This document shows positions 16,505 through 25,791 of a stretch of DNA of 64,000 nucleotides, one piece after another. Below the pieces are notes generated by a model. It was given only the letters and a program-made list of their open reading frames with translations. It was not told where the DNA came from and ran no database searches. A program made the translations under genes and the position numbers. The DNA is from Pseudomonas sp. MM223 (lineage in GTDB: Bacteria > Pseudomonadota > Gammaproteobacteria > Pseudomonadales > Pseudomonadaceae), in the NCBI GenBank assembly GCA_947090765.1, contig OX352322.1, positions 5,005,501-5,069,500 of the forward strand. The letters are read 5' to 3'. The stretch's first letter is position 1; each line of letters starts with the position of its first letter.

Positions 16505-17395
16505 ATGAACCACCGCACCGCCCTCGGCGCCCTGCACATTGGCGCGCTGTTCTTTGGCCTGACCGGCGTCTTCGGCAAGCTGGCCGCCAGCGCCAGCCCG
16601 GCAATCATCGTGTTCGGCCGCGCCGCTTTCGCCGTGCTTGCCCTGGCCCTGTTCGCCAGCCTGACCGGCCCGGGCTGGCAGCGCCTGAGCAGCCAGGACA
16701 TCCGCCGCCTGCTGCTCGGCGGTGTACTGCTGGCCGGCCACTGGGTCAGTTTCTTCATCGCCGTCAAAATCGGCGGCGTGGCCATCGCCACCCTTGGCTT
16801 CGCCAGTTTCCCGGCCTTCACCGTCATCCTCGAAGGCTTGCTGTTCCGCGAGCGCATTCGCCGCAACGAAGCGGTGCTGGTACTGCTGGTCAGCATCGGC
16901 CTGATACTGGTTACGCCAGCCTTCGACCTGGCCAGCGAGGCCACTGGTGGCCTGCTCTGGGCACTGCTGTCGGGGCTGCTGTTCTCGCTGCTGTCCCTCA
17001 CCAACCGCGCCGGCTCCGGCCGCTTGCCTGCGGTGCAGGCAGCGCTGTGGCAAAACCTGGTGGTGGGCCTGTGCCTGCTGCCGTTCGCAGCCCCAGGCCT
17101 GGCAAGCGTGGCGACCATGGACTGGCTGTGGATCGCGTTGCTCGGCATCTTCTGCACCGGCGTTGCGCACAGCCTGTTTGTCGCCAGCCTGGCCGTGATC
17201 AAGGCACGCACCGCCGCCGTAGTGTTCGGCATGGAACCGGTCTACGGCATTGCCGTGGCCTGGGTGGTGTTCGCCGAAACCCCTACCCTGCGCATGCTGC
17301 TGGGCGGCGCGCTGATCATCTTCGCCATCGTGCTGTCCAGCCGCATGGCCACCGAACAACCGCCCAAGCAGCGGCCACTGGCCGAGGGCGCCTGA
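16505..17395 (+). CDS. EamA/DMT-family transporter
   Basis: A 296-residue inner-membrane protein with two EamA repeats and about ten transmembrane helices. Clear segments are IGALFFGLTGVFGKLAAS, FGRAAFAVLALALF, VAIATLGFASFPAFTVILEG and the second-half VFGMEPVYGIAVAWVVFAET. The family exports amino acids or other metabolites; the substrate is not readable. It begins AAGGACCACC-ATG just after a REP pair and ends directly against the convergent SelW-like gene, with TGA and TCA adjacent (17393-17398). Confidence 0.85.
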   Translation: MNHRTALGALHIGALFFGLTGVFGKLAASASPAIIVFGRAAFAVLALALFASLTGPGWQRLSSQDIRRLLLGGVLLAGHWVSFFIAVKIGGVAIATLGFASFPAFTVILEGLLFRERIRRNEAVLVLLVSIGLILVTPAFDLASEATGGLLWALLSGLLFSLLSLTNRAGSGRLPAVQAALWQNLVVGLCLLPFAAPGLASVATMDWLWIALLGIFCTGVAHSLFVASLAVIKARTAAVVFGMEPVYGIAVAWVVFAETPTLRMLLGGALIIFAIVLSSRMATEQPPKQRPLAEGA

Positions 17396-17677
17396 TCAGC
17401 GGTCGTTGTGGCCAAGGTCACGCTGCGGGTCGATCTGGTCGCGCACCCGCTGCTTCAGCACCTTGGCCTCGGGGAAGCCAGCGTCGGCCTTGCGCTCCCA
17501 GACCTGCACGCCATTGCAGGTGATGCGGAAGATGCCACCGGTACCCGGCTCCAGTGCCACCCGGCCAAGGTCATCGGCAAAAGTGCTGAGCAGTTCCTGG
17601 GCCAGCCAGGCTGCACGCAGCAGCCATTGGCACTGGGTGCAATAAGTGATGACGATTTCGGGCTTGTTGTCGGCCAT
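17396..17677 (-). CDS. SelT/SelW/SelH-family redox protein
   Basis: A 93-residue thioredoxin-like protein with the family's CxxC after the first beta strand (IVITYCTQCQWLLRAAW). Cysteine replaces the selenocysteine of vertebrate SelW. The central EPGTGGIFRITCNGVQVWER carries the cis-Pro-type loop and the VWER strand; FPEAKVLKQRVRDQIDP ends the fold. The role is thought to be thiol-disulfide exchange, but bacterial partners are unknown. GGAG lies upstream of ATG 17677. It is divergent from plpD with 67 nt between and convergent with the DMT gene with no gap. Confidence 0.87.
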   Translation of the reverse strand: MADNKPEIVITYCTQCQWLLRAAWLAQELLSTFADDLGRVALEPGTGGIFRITCNGVQVWERKADAGFPEAKVLKQRVRDQIDPQRDLGHNDR

Positions 17678-17744
17678 GGTGAGGCATCTCCAGGTGAGGG
17701 GCCGCTTATACTAGCGGTCTTTAGCCCACGGTTTGAGACTCACG

Positions 17745-19931
17745 ATGCACCGTTTGCTGTTCTGTTTCCTGCTTGCCCTCTGCTCGTTCACAACCGCCGC
17801 CGCGGAGCCTGCCAGGCCCAAGGTCGGCCTGGTGTTGTCGGGCGGCGCAGCCCGTGGCCTGGCCCACATTGGTGTGCTCAAGGCCCTGGAGGAACAGGGT
17901 GTGCGCATCGACGCCATCGCCGGCACCAGCATGGGCGCAGTGGTCGGCGGCCTGTACGCCTCGGGCTACAGTGTCGAAGAGCTGGAAAAACTCGCCACCA
18001 CCCTCGACTGGCAACAGGCGCTGTCCGATGCCCCGCCGCGCAAGGACGTGCCGTTCCGGCGCAAGCAGGATGACCGCGACTTCCTGGTCAAGCAGAAACT
18101 CAGCTTTCGCGACGACGGCAGCCTGGGCTTGCCGCTGGGGGTGATCCAGGGCCAGAACCTGGCACTGCTGCTGGAAAGCAAACTGGCGCACACTGCCGAT
18201 ACCCGCGACTTCGACAAACTGCCCATCCCCTTCCGCGCAGTCGCCACCGATATCGCCAGTGGCGAAAAGGTGGTGTTCCGCCGTGGCCACCTGCCCCAGG
18301 TCATCCGCGCCAGCATGTCGATCCCTGCCGTTTTCGCGCCGGTCGAACTGGATGGCCGTTTGCTGGTGGACGGCGGCATGGTGGACAACATCCCGGTCGA
18401 CGTGGCGCGGGAAATGGGCGTGGACCTGGCCATCGTGGTCGACATCGGCACCCCGCTGCGTGACCGCAAGCAGCTGGCCACGGTGGTGGATGTGCTCAAC
18501 CAGTCGATCACCCTGATGACCCGGCGCAATTCGGAAGAACAACTGGCCAGCCTGCACCGCGACGATATCCTCATCCAGCCGTCGCTGACCGCGTTTGGCG
18601 TGACCGACTTCGGCCGTGCCCGGGACATGATCGACGCCGGTTACCGCGCCACCCGGCTGCTCGATCCACGCCTTGCCGCCCTGCGCCATTCAGAGGGCGA
18701 CAGCAGCCTGGCCGTGGCCCGCTCGCCGCGCCAGCGCACGCCGGTAATCACCGCGATCAGGATCGAAAACGACTCCAAGGTCAGCGACGACGTCATCCGC
18801 TCGTATATTCGCCAGCCGATCGATGCCCCGCTGGAGCTGGACCGCCTGCAAACCGACATGGGCACGTTGTACGGCCTGGACTACTTCGACCGGGTGCAGT
18901 ACCGCGTTGTACACAAGGGCAACGACAACACCCTGGTGATCAACGCCCGCGGCCGACGCGGCGGCACCGACTACCTGCGCCTGGGGCTGAACCTGTCGGA
19001 CGACCTGCGCGGCGACAGCGCCTTCAACCTGGGCGCCAGCTACAGGGTCAACGGCATCAACAGCCTGGGTGCAGAGTGGCTGACCCGTGGCCAGATCGGC
19101 GACCAGCAAGAGCTGTACAGCGAGTTCTATCAACCGCTGGACGTGGGCTCGCGCTACTTCATCGCGCCCTACCTGGACTTCAGCTCACAGAATATCGAAG
19201 CCACCCTGGACAACGACCCCGTCGCCGAATACCGCCTGGAGCGCTACGGCTTTGGCCTGAACCTTGGGCGACAAATTGGCACCAACGGTGAAGTACGCCT
19301 GGGCGTAGGCAAGGCCTGGGGCGAGGCCGAGGTGCGCATTGGCGACCAGGACCTGCCCAAGGTCAGCTTCAACGAAGGCTTCTACGAACTGAAGTACTCG
19401 TTCGATACCCTCGACAACGTGTATTTCCCGCACAGCGGCGAGGACATTGGCCTGACCTTGCGCAAGTACGACAAGTCGCTGGACTCCGACCAGGATTACC
19501 GGCAATGGCTGTTCAACCTGGACAAGGCCATCAGCAGCGGGCCGAACACCTTCGTGCTGGGCGGGCGCTATGGGCGCACGCTGGATGATACCGAAGTGGT
19601 GACATCGAGCTTCGTGATGGGTGGGGCGCGGCAGCTGTCAGGCTTCCGCCAGGACTCGGTGTCGGGGCAGAACGTCAGCCTGATGCGCATGGTCTACTAC
19701 CGTCGGCTGACGCCTCGGGCCTACGTACCGCTGGATTTCCCGCTGTACATCGGTGGGTCACTGGAACGTGGGCGCGCGTGGAACAACGACAACGAGTTCG
19801 ACAGCGGTTACATCAATGCGGCGAGCATCTTCCTGGGGCTGGAAACGCCGCTGGGGCCGCTGAACTTCAGCTATGGCACAAACAGTGCGCATGAGCAGGC
19901 GGTGTACCTGAACCTTGGGCATACCTTCTAA
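17745..19931 (+). CDS. plpD: Type Vd autotransporter phospholipase, PlpD type
   Basis: A 728-residue patatin-like protein secreted by its own barrel. It has a signal peptide (residues 1-21), then a patatin domain with the oxyanion loop LSGGAARGLAHIG, nucleophile elbow GTSMG and the Asp of the dyad in LLVDGGMVDNIPV. A single POTRA-like domain follows (TPVITAIRIENDSKVSDDVI). The C-terminal 16-strand Omp85-type barrel begins near residue 390, contains SGFRQDSVSGQN and ends NLGHTF with terminal Phe. P. aeruginosa PlpD has the same architecture and length. It is a phospholipase A1 acting on outer-surface or host lipids. ATG 17745 starts the signal peptide; a TTG four codons earlier is less likely. 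Confidence 0.92.
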   Translation: MHRLLFCFLLALCSFTTAAAEPARPKVGLVLSGGAARGLAHIGVLKALEEQGVRIDAIAGTSMGAVVGGLYASGYSVEELEKLATTLDWQQALSDAPPRKDVPFRRKQDDRDFLVKQKLSFRDDGSLGLPLGVIQGQNLALLLESKLAHTADTRDFDKLPIPFRAVATDIASGEKVVFRRGHLPQVIRASMSIPAVFAPVELDGRLLVDGGMVDNIPVDVAREMGVDLAIVVDIGTPLRDRKQLATVVDVLNQSITLMTRRNSEEQLASLHRDDILIQPSLTAFGVTDFGRARDMIDAGYRATRLLDPRLAALRHSEGDSSLAVARSPRQRTPVITAIRIENDSKVSDDVIRSYIRQPIDAPLELDRLQTDMGTLYGLDYFDRVQYRVVHKGNDNTLVINARGRRGGTDYLRLGLNLSDDLRGDSAFNLGASYRVNGINSLGAEWLTRGQIGDQQELYSEFYQPLDVGSRYFIAPYLDFSSQNIEATLDNDPVAEYRLERYGFGLNLGRQIGTNGEVRLGVGKAWGEAEVRIGDQDLPKVSFNEGFYELKYSFDTLDNVYFPHSGEDIGLTLRKYDKSLDSDQDYRQWLFNLDKAISSGPNTFVLGGRYGRTLDDTEVVTSSFVMGGARQLSGFRQDSVSGQNVSLMRMVYYRRLTPRAYVPLDFPLYIGGSLERGRAWNNDNEFDSGYINAASIFLGLETPLGPLNFSYGTNSAHEQAVYLNLGHTF

Positions 19932-19946
19932 GGCGTGCACCGTTCC

Positions 19947-20039
19947 TGTAGGAGCAGCCTTGCGCTGCGAAGAAGCCAGCCCAGGCACAGAACATCTTCT
20001 GTCATACCGGCCTCTTCGCAGCACAAGGCTGCTCCTACA
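19947..20039. repeat. REP pair in the outward orientation
   Basis: Units 19947-19977 and 20009-20039. Here the TGTAGGAGC end comes first, the reverse of most pairs in this window. The arms differ at TGCGCTGC/TGTGCTGC. Confidence 0.83.
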
Positions 20040-20053
20040 ACGATCGGGTTATC

Positions 20054-20491
20054 TCAGGACTTTTCGAGGTTGGCCAGGATTGTGGCATGTACGCGCATGC
20101 ACACCTGCAACTCGGCCTCGTCCACCCCGGTAAACAGCTCCACCCGCAGCTGGTTGGCGATGGTTTCGATCTGGTCGATCAGCGGCTTTGCAGGCGGGCA
20201 CAGCACAATCTTCTTGGCCCGCCGGTCTTCTACTACCGCCTGCCGCCGCACCAGCCCTTGTGCTTCCAGGCTGTCGAGCAGACGCGCCAGGGTCGGGCCT
20301 TCGACGCCCACGCTCTGGGCCAGCTCACGCTGGGTGGGGGCTTCTTCGAAACGCGCCAGGTGCAGCAACACCAGCCAGCGCGCCTGGGACAGGTTGAGCC
20401 CGGCCAGGCGGCGGTCCAGCTCGGCACGCCAGCCCCGGGACATCTGGGCCAGCTGCATGCCGAAGCGGTGTTGGTTGTCGGTCAGGGGCAT
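20054..20491 (-). CDS. MarR-family regulator (SlyA-like)
   Basis: A 145-residue winged-helix regulator. WRAELDRRLAGLNLSQARWL begins the dimer and HTH region. Recognition-helix segment TQRELAQSVGVEGPTLARLL and wing LVRRQAVVEDRRAKKIVL match the MarR/SlyA group closely. The phenolic-ligand pocket type cannot be read. ATG 20491; upstream lies an AT-rich imperfect palindrome around AGATCT (20503-20518) that could be its own operator. Downstream on the plus strand is only the convergent plpD. No neighbouring efflux gene identifies a target. Confidence 0.88.
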   Translation of the reverse strand: MPLTDNQHRFGMQLAQMSRGWRAELDRRLAGLNLSQARWLVLLHLARFEEAPTQRELAQSVGVEGPTLARLLDSLEAQGLVRRQAVVEDRRAKKIVLCPPAKPLIDQIETIANQLRVELFTGVDEAELQVCMRVHATILANLEKS

Positions 20492-20502
20492 AAGTAACTC
20501 AT

Positions 20503-20518
20503 TAAATAGATCTAATTA
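20503..20518. promoter_or_regulatory. Candidate MarR autoregulatory operator
   Basis: TAAAT-AGATCT-AATTA is an AT-rich, nearly symmetrical 16-bp site centred on AGATCT, 12 nt upstream of the MarR-family ATG. Its size fits MarR operators. Function is inferred. Confidence 0.4.
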
Positions 20519-20641
20519 TTAGGCAGCTAACCATGCCCTGCCCCACGAGGCAAGGCTCGCGCACCCTTCATTGTTCGATAATCGTCAAAAAGCATGACAA
20601 AGGTCAGCAGATGGCGGTTCTGCCCTCGATCCGGTTGCCCG

Positions 20642-22789
20642 TCACATCTCGAACTCGGCCGCCAGCGCCGCACGCACGCAATACAGCACACCCTCTGGCA
20701 CCCGCGCCCCGAACTGCGGCGCAATGGCCGACACCGGCGGCAGCTCGCCCTCGCCATCCAGGAAGGCATCCTGCACTTCCATCAGCAGGTCGTCCGGCAG
20801 GTCGAGGGCCTGGTCGAGGCTCAGCTCCTGGCGGCCCAACGCCTCGGCCAGCAGGCTGTACACGTTCTTCTCGCTGCAGTTGAGCTGCCCGGCGATCTGC
20901 GCCGGGGTCATGCCGGCACGGGCCAGGCTGACCAGTTCGTGGCGCAGGTCGAGCACCACTTTCGGCGCCTCCTCGGTGCCACCGCTGCTGTTCAGCACTT
21001 CGAGGAACGCCTGGCCATAACGCTCCAGCTTGCGCGCGCCCACACCGCTGACCTGGGCCATGTCGCTGAGGCTGACCGGCTGGCTGCGCAGCATTTCCAG
21101 CAGCGTCGAGTCGGGGAAGATGACATACGGCGGCACACTGTGCTCCTCCGCCAGCTTGCGCCGCAGGGTACGCAACGCTTCCCACAGCTCGCGCTCTTCG
21201 GCACGCACCAACTGGCTGGCCGGGCTGCCGCCGCTGGACGACGAGCTCTTGGCCGTGGTCTGCGGCTTCAGGTCGCGACGCAATTGCAAGGTCACCTCGC
21301 CGCGCAGCAGTGGCCGGCAGCTGTCGGACAGGCGTAGGCCGCCGTAGCCTTCCAGGTCGATGTCGACCAGGCCGCGTGCCACCAGCTGGCGGAACAGTGA
21401 ACGCCACTCGACCTCGGCCAGGCCCTTGCCGACGCCAAACACAGACAGCTTCTCGTGGCCGAAATTGCGCACCTTCTCGTTGTCCTTGCCCAACAGCACA
21501 TCGACCAGGTGGCCGACACCATAGCGCTGGCCAGTACGGAACACCGCCGACAGCGCCTGACGGGCCGGTTCGGTGGCGTCCCAGGTCTGGATGTTGTCGA
21601 CACAGTTGTCGCAGTGCCCGCACGGCTGTTCGAGGGTTTCGTCGAAGTAGGCCAGCAGCGACTGGCGACGGCAGCGGGTTTCTTCGCACAGCGCCAGCAT
21701 GGCGTCGAGCTTGTGCTGCTCAATGCGCTTGTGGCGCTCGTCACCTTCGGAGTTCTGCAGCATCTGCTTGAGCATTACCATGTCTTGCAGGCCGTAGGCC
21801 ATCCAGGCATCGGATGGCAGGCCGTCACGGCCGGCACGGCCGGTTTCCTGGTAATAGGCCTCAAGCGACTTGGGCAGGTCGAGGTGGGCAACGAAGCGCA
21901 CGTTAGGCTTGTCGATGCCCATGCCGAAGGCAATGGTGGCGACCATGATCAGCCCTTCCTCGTTGAGAAAGCGGTGCTGGTTGGCCGAACGGGTCTCGGC
22001 GGCCAGGCCGGCGTGGTACGGCAATGCCGGGAAGCCCTGCTCACACAGGAAGGCAGCGGTTTCGTCGACCTTCTTGCGCGACAGGCAGTAGACGATGCCG
22101 GCGTTGCCGCGGCGCTCGCCAAGGAAGGCCATCAGCTGCTTGCGCGGCGCCTCCTTGGGTACGATGCGGTAGAAGATGTTTGGCCGATCGAAGCTCGACA
22201 GGAAGCGCTCGGCACCTTGCAGGTGCAGGCGCTGGACGATCTCTTCGCGGGTTCGCATATCGGCGGTGGCCGTAAGCGCAATACGCGGTACGTGCGGGAA
22301 CAGCTCGGCCAACTGCCCCAGTTGCAGGTACTCGGGGCGGAAATCATGACCCCATTGCGACACGCAGTGTGCCTCGTCGATGGCAAACAACGAGATGTCC
22401 AGGTCGCGCAGGAAGTCGAGCATGCGCGGCTGCACCAGGCGCTCTGGTGCCAGGTACAGCATCTTCACTTCGCCACGGCGCAGGCGCCCGGCCAGCTCAC
22501 GTTGCTGCTCCGCTGTCAGGGTAGAGTTCAGCGCGGCGGCCGACACACCCAGTTCGTCCAGCGTGGCGACCTGGTCGTCCATCAGCGCAATCAGTGGCGA
22601 GACCACCACCGTCAGGCCCGGGCGCAGCAGCCCCGGCACCTGGAAACACAGCGACTTGCCGCCGCCCGTAGGCATCAGTACCAGGGCATCGCCGCCATTG
22701 GCCACGCATTCGATGATCGCTGCCTGGCGCCCACGGAAACTGTCGTAGCCGAAGATATCCTTGAGAACGCGCTGAGCCTGTTCGAGCAT
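20642..22789 (-). CDS. recQ: ATP-dependent DNA helicase RecQ
   Basis: A 715-residue 3'-5' helicase for recombination and fork repair. SF2 motifs appear in order: [10 protein letters not shown], motif [40 protein letters not shown] and ALTATAD. Then come [31 protein letters not shown] and [12 protein letters not shown]. The Zn-binding cysteines are CEETRCRRQ and CGHCDNC. A winged-helix RQC domain is followed by an HRDC domain ([21 protein letters not shown]). About 120 extra C-terminal residues include an HTH-like stretch. ATG 22789 has GGAG 7 nt before it. Confidence 0.95.
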   Translation of the reverse strand: MLEQAQRVLKDIFGYDSFRGRQAAIIECVANGGDALVLMPTGGGKSLCFQVPGLLRPGLTVVVSPLIALMDDQVATLDELGVSAAALNSTLTAEQQRELAGRLRRGEVKMLYLAPERLVQPRMLDFLRDLDISLFAIDEAHCVSQWGHDFRPEYLQLGQLAELFPHVPRIALTATADMRTREEIVQRLHLQGAERFLSSFDRPNIFYRIVPKEAPRKQLMAFLGERRGNAGIVYCLSRKKVDETAAFLCEQGFPALPYHAGLAAETRSANQHRFLNEEGLIMVATIAFGMGIDKPNVRFVAHLDLPKSLEAYYQETGRAGRDGLPSDAWMAYGLQDMVMLKQMLQNSEGDERHKRIEQHKLDAMLALCEETRCRRQSLLAYFDETLEQPCGHCDNCVDNIQTWDATEPARQALSAVFRTGQRYGVGHLVDVLLGKDNEKVRNFGHEKLSVFGVGKGLAEVEWRSLFRQLVARGLVDIDLEGYGGLRLSDSCRPLLRGEVTLQLRRDLKPQTTAKSSSSSGGSPASQLVRAEERELWEALRTLRRKLAEEHSVPPYVIFPDSTLLEMLRSQPVSLSDMAQVSGVGARKLERYGQAFLEVLNSSGGTEEAPKVVLDLRHELVSLARAGMTPAQIAGQLNCSEKNVYSLLAEALGRQELSLDQALDLPDDLLMEVQDAFLDGEGELPPVSAIAPQFGARVPEGVLYCVRAALAAEFEM

Positions 22790-23034
22790 GTGCAACTCCA
22801 CAAATCGCCGTACCATCCTGGATACAGGCTGGACGAAAAACCCGCTCCGCACACGCCAAATGCGTAAGCGGTTTTTGCCAGGCGCCGATAAAATCTGCCC
22901 CTGGATGAAAAATCGCGGAGTATACCGCAGCACCGCATTGCGCAGGGCACCACGGCGATAGACGTTCCCTTTACCCCGCTGCGCTTGCTTGGTGCTAGAA
23001 TTCGGTATCGTTTATTCCCCAAGGTAGCCCTGTA

Positions 23035-23622
23035 ATGTCCTTCGCCGAGCAACTGACCCGCCTGCAAGCCTTCCTCGACGCCGACGAGCTGCACGAAGAG
23101 GCGCTGGACTACGTCGCCGCCCACGGCTACCTCACCGCCCTGTCGATCAACGCCGAAGACGTGCCCGAGCGCGAATGGATCGACGCCCTGTTCGCCGAAG
23201 AGCCGCACTACGCCAGCGAGGCCCAGCGCACCGAAATCGAAGCCACCCTGGTGGCGTTGAAAGCGCACATTGCCCGCCAGCTGGCCAGCGACGAAGAATT
23301 CGACCTGCCATGCGACCTGGACCTGACCGACGAACCGGACGATTCCGACCTGCGCGGCTGGTGCATCGGCTTCATGGAAGGCGTATTCCTGCGTGAAGAG
23401 GCCTGGTTCGAGAACGCCGAAGAAGAAGTCAGCGAGATGCTGCTGCCGATCATGGTCGGTTCGGGCCTGTTTGACGAACAACCAGAGTTTGCCGACATCG
23501 CCAGCAACGCCAACCTGCAGGACGACATGATCGTTCAGATCCCTGAGGCGCTGAGCGCACTGTTCCTGCTGCTGCACGCCCCTGACGAAAAACCGGCGCT
23601 GCTCAAGCCACGCCACCACTAA
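23035..23622 (+). CDS. YecA/YgfB (UPF0149) family protein
   Basis: A 195-residue acidic protein (many Asp/Glu). Segments SFAEQLTRLQAFLDADE, LDYVAAHGYLTALSINAEDV, LRGWCIGFMEGVFLREE and the C-terminal EALSALFLLLHAPDE fit the UPF0149/YecA family. It lacks the C-terminal SEC-C Zn motif of true YecA. Function is unknown; related YgfB affects the stress response to fluoroquinolones and beta-lactams in P. aeruginosa. CAAGGTAGCC precedes the ATG, and a TAGAAT -10-like box lies at 22996. YbaN begins 8 nt after its stop. Confidence 0.84.
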   Translation: MSFAEQLTRLQAFLDADELHEEALDYVAAHGYLTALSINAEDVPEREWIDALFAEEPHYASEAQRTEIEATLVALKAHIARQLASDEEFDLPCDLDLTDEPDDSDLRGWCIGFMEGVFLREEAWFENAEEEVSEMLLPIMVGSGLFDEQPEFADIASNANLQDDMIVQIPEALSALFLLLHAPDEKPALLKPRHH

Positions 23623-23629
23623 GTCGCCT

Positions 23630-23995
23630 GTGCGCTACCTGCTGCTGGCCATCGGCTGGCTCAGCGTTGCGCTGGGGGTGTTGGGGATTTTCCTCCCGGT
23701 ATTACCCACCACCCCCTTCCTGCTATTGGCGGCAGCCTGCTTTGCCCGCAGCTCGCCGCGCTTCCACCACTGGCTGGTCCATCACCCGAAGCTCGGGCCA
23801 TGGATCCGCGACTACCTCAGTGGTGAAGGCATCCCCCTCAAGGGCAAGGTCTACGCCATCGGCCTGATGTGGGCCAGCATTGGTCTATCGTGCTACCTGG
23901 TGCCTCTGTTCTGGGCACGCGCATTCATGTTGACCAGCGCCGTGCTGGTAACCCTGTATATCGTCAGGCAGAAAACCCTGCATAAGCCAAAGTGA
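23630..23995 (+). CDS. ybaN: YbaN family (DUF454) inner-membrane protein
   Basis: A 121-residue protein with about three transmembrane helices. The DUF454 signature is complete: LGWLSVALGVLGIFLPVLPT-type start, TTPFLLLAAACFARSSPRFH, then HPKLGPWIRDYLSGEGIPLK. The start is GTG 23630, seven codons before the first hydrophobic run. Function is unknown. It is likely cotranscribed with the yecA-like gene. Confidence 0.88.
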   Translation: MRYLLLAIGWLSVALGVLGIFLPVLPTTPFLLLAAACFARSSPRFHHWLVHHPKLGPWIRDYLSGEGIPLKGKVYAIGLMWASIGLSCYLVPLFWARAFMLTSAVLVTLYIVRQKTLHKPK

Positions 23996-24306
23996 CATTT
24001 TTTTGTCGCCAAATATCACTTTCGCCTAACCTCTGTTTTCTTTATTTGAAATGGTTCTGGAACCGCGCAGAAGCCTTGTATTTACTGGGCTTAACGACTT
24101 ATTGCCCACTCGCTGGCGACATTTTTTGCCCCTCTTGTTAGACAATATGTGTCTTACGTGGCAATTTGATATGAATAAATCTTCTTATCTATCGCGTTGA
24201 ATGTACTTAGCTGTGTTGTTAAAAACCTGCAACACTATACGCGATAACTTTATCGTCATTTTTTTGGCGAGCAGCAGGATCAATTCCAGGATCAGGGAGA
24301 TGTACC
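23996..24306. other. AT-rich intergenic region upstream of lapE/aggA
   Basis: A 311-bp region with no gene and markedly lower GC than its surroundings. It carries three T-tract motifs of similar shape: TGACATTTTTTTGTCGCC (23993-24010), GGCGACATTTTTTGCC (24115-24130) and CGTCATTTTTTTGGCGA (24254-24270). I see no recognised operator. The strength of the ribosome-binding site (GGGAGA) suggests active translation of the gene behind it. Confidence 0.6.
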
Positions 24307-25665
24307 ATGCGCGTTTTGAACCCCATCACCAGTGCATTACTGTTGGCCCTGGCGAGTGCCAACGTACAGGCGATGTCGATCACCGAGGCCGTCCAAAGCG
24401 CCGTGGACTACCACCCGCAGGTCAGCTCCAACCGCAACAGCAAGCTGTCCGCCGATGAAGACGTCAAGTTTGCGCGTGGTGGCTACTACCCTTCCGTGGA
24501 TTTGGTCGCTGGCTATGGCCGCCAGCGTTCGGACAACGCTACCACCCGTGCCGAGGGTAACCATAACAAGGAAACCCTCAACTACACCCAGTCCGAGCTG
24601 CGCCTGCGGCAGATGATTTTCGACGGTTTCAACACCTCGAACGAAGTGGGCCGCACCGAAGCGGTATCCACCTCCCGCGCTTACTACACCCAGGCAGTTG
24701 CCCAGGACGTAGCCTTGCGTGCGACCGAGGTCTACCTGGAAGTGCTCAAGCGCCGCGAGCTGGTCACCCTGGCCAAGAACAACCTGCAAGCCCACCTGCG
24801 CGTCAACGACCAGATCGGCCTGCGTAACGAGCGCGGCGTCGGCAGCACCGCCGACCTTGACCAGTCCCGCGCACGTCGTGCCCTGGCGGAAAACAACCTG
24901 GACACCGCCGAAGTCGACCTGGCCGATGCCGAGGCCAACTTCTTCAGCGTGATCGGCCGTGCCCCGGACGAGCTGGAAAGCCCGGCGACCATCAAGGGCG
25001 AGGTGCCTGAAACCCTCGACAGCGCGCGTGACAGCATGCGCCAGAACAACCCTTACATCAAATCTGCCCAGGCTGACGTCAACGCCGCCGAGCAGCAATA
25101 CGAAGTCGGCAAGTCGACCTTCTACCCTCGCTTCGACGCCATTCTGGCAACCGGTGCCAACAACAACACCGGCGGCGAAAAAGGCCACAGCAACAACGAC
25201 TGGCAGGCCGGCGTAGAGATGAACTACAACCTGTTCCGCGGCGGCAGCGACAAGGCCCGCCTGCAGTCTGACGCGCACAAGATCAACCAGGCCCTGGACA
25301 TTCGCAACAACGCCCTGCGCGAGCTGACCGAAAACCTGAGCCTGGCGTGGAACGCCATGAACAACGCCAGCAAGCAGCTGCCGACTGCGCGTGAATACGC
25401 CGAGACCACCAAGCGCGTGCGCGCCGCCTACCAGGACCAGTTCGGTCTTGGCCAGCGTACCCTGCTGGACGTGCTGGACAGTGAGAACGAGCTGTACAAC
25501 GCCGACCGTCGCTACACCGAAGTGCGTTATACCGAGGAGTTTTCGCGCTACCGCGTGCTGGCGACCATGGGCGAGCTGCTGAGCAAACAGCGTATTTCGC
25601 TGCCGCCAGAGGCGCTGGCTACCACGGAAGTGCGTACCGAGGCGCGTTTGCCTGAGATGCGTTGA
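24307..25665 (+). CDS. lapE: TolC-family outer-membrane factor LapE/AggA
   Basis: A 452-residue outer-membrane channel of type I secretion. It has a signal peptide (residues 1-22, ending VQA), then AMSITEAVQSAVDYHPQ and two repeats of coiled-coil alpha-barrel (VYLEVLKRRELVTLAKNNL and QFGLGQRTLLDVLDSENELY). Beta-barrel strands include SELRLRQMIFDGFNTSNEVG and the second-half MNYNLFRGG. AggA was found as a root agglutination locus of P. putida. LapE exports the large adhesin LapA with LapB and LapC, whose genes are elsewhere. So this is an orphan locus: no ABC or membrane-fusion gene lies adjacent. The function is by family resemblance. A second paralogue serving LapF is the main alternative. 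Confidence 0.85.
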   Translation: MRVLNPITSALLLALASANVQAMSITEAVQSAVDYHPQVSSNRNSKLSADEDVKFARGGYYPSVDLVAGYGRQRSDNATTRAEGNHNKETLNYTQSELRLRQMIFDGFNTSNEVGRTEAVSTSRAYYTQAVAQDVALRATEVYLEVLKRRELVTLAKNNLQAHLRVNDQIGLRNERGVGSTADLDQSRARRALAENNLDTAEVDLADAEANFFSVIGRAPDELESPATIKGEVPETLDSARDSMRQNNPYIKSAQADVNAAEQQYEVGKSTFYPRFDAILATGANNNTGGEKGHSNNDWQAGVEMNYNLFRGGSDKARLQSDAHKINQALDIRNNALRELTENLSLAWNAMNNASKQLPTAREYAETTKRVRAAYQDQFGLGQRTLLDVLDSENELYNADRRYTEVRYTEEFSRYRVLATMGELLSKQRISLPPEALATTEVRTEARLPEMR

Positions 25666-25681
25666 TCCGGCTTGAGATTTT

Positions 25682-25786
25682 GGGGGCGCTTTGCGGCCCA
25701 TTCGCAGCACAAGGCTGCTCCTACAGGCATACGCGATCCCCTGTAGGAGCGGCCTTGTGCCGCGAATGGGCTGCACAGCAGCCCCC
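25682..25786. repeat. REP inverted pair with mixed arms
   Basis: The left arm (25682-25725) has GCAGCACAAGGCTGC; the right arm (25742-25786) has GCGGCCTTGTGCCGC. The two arms belong to different sub-variants and mispair at two positions. Confidence 0.85.
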
Positions 25787-25791
25787 GGCCC

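Noticed and set aside
24337..25776. Minus-strand frame opposite lapE
   Set aside because: Composition-driven antisense frame, no ribosome-binding site, extends into a REP pair.
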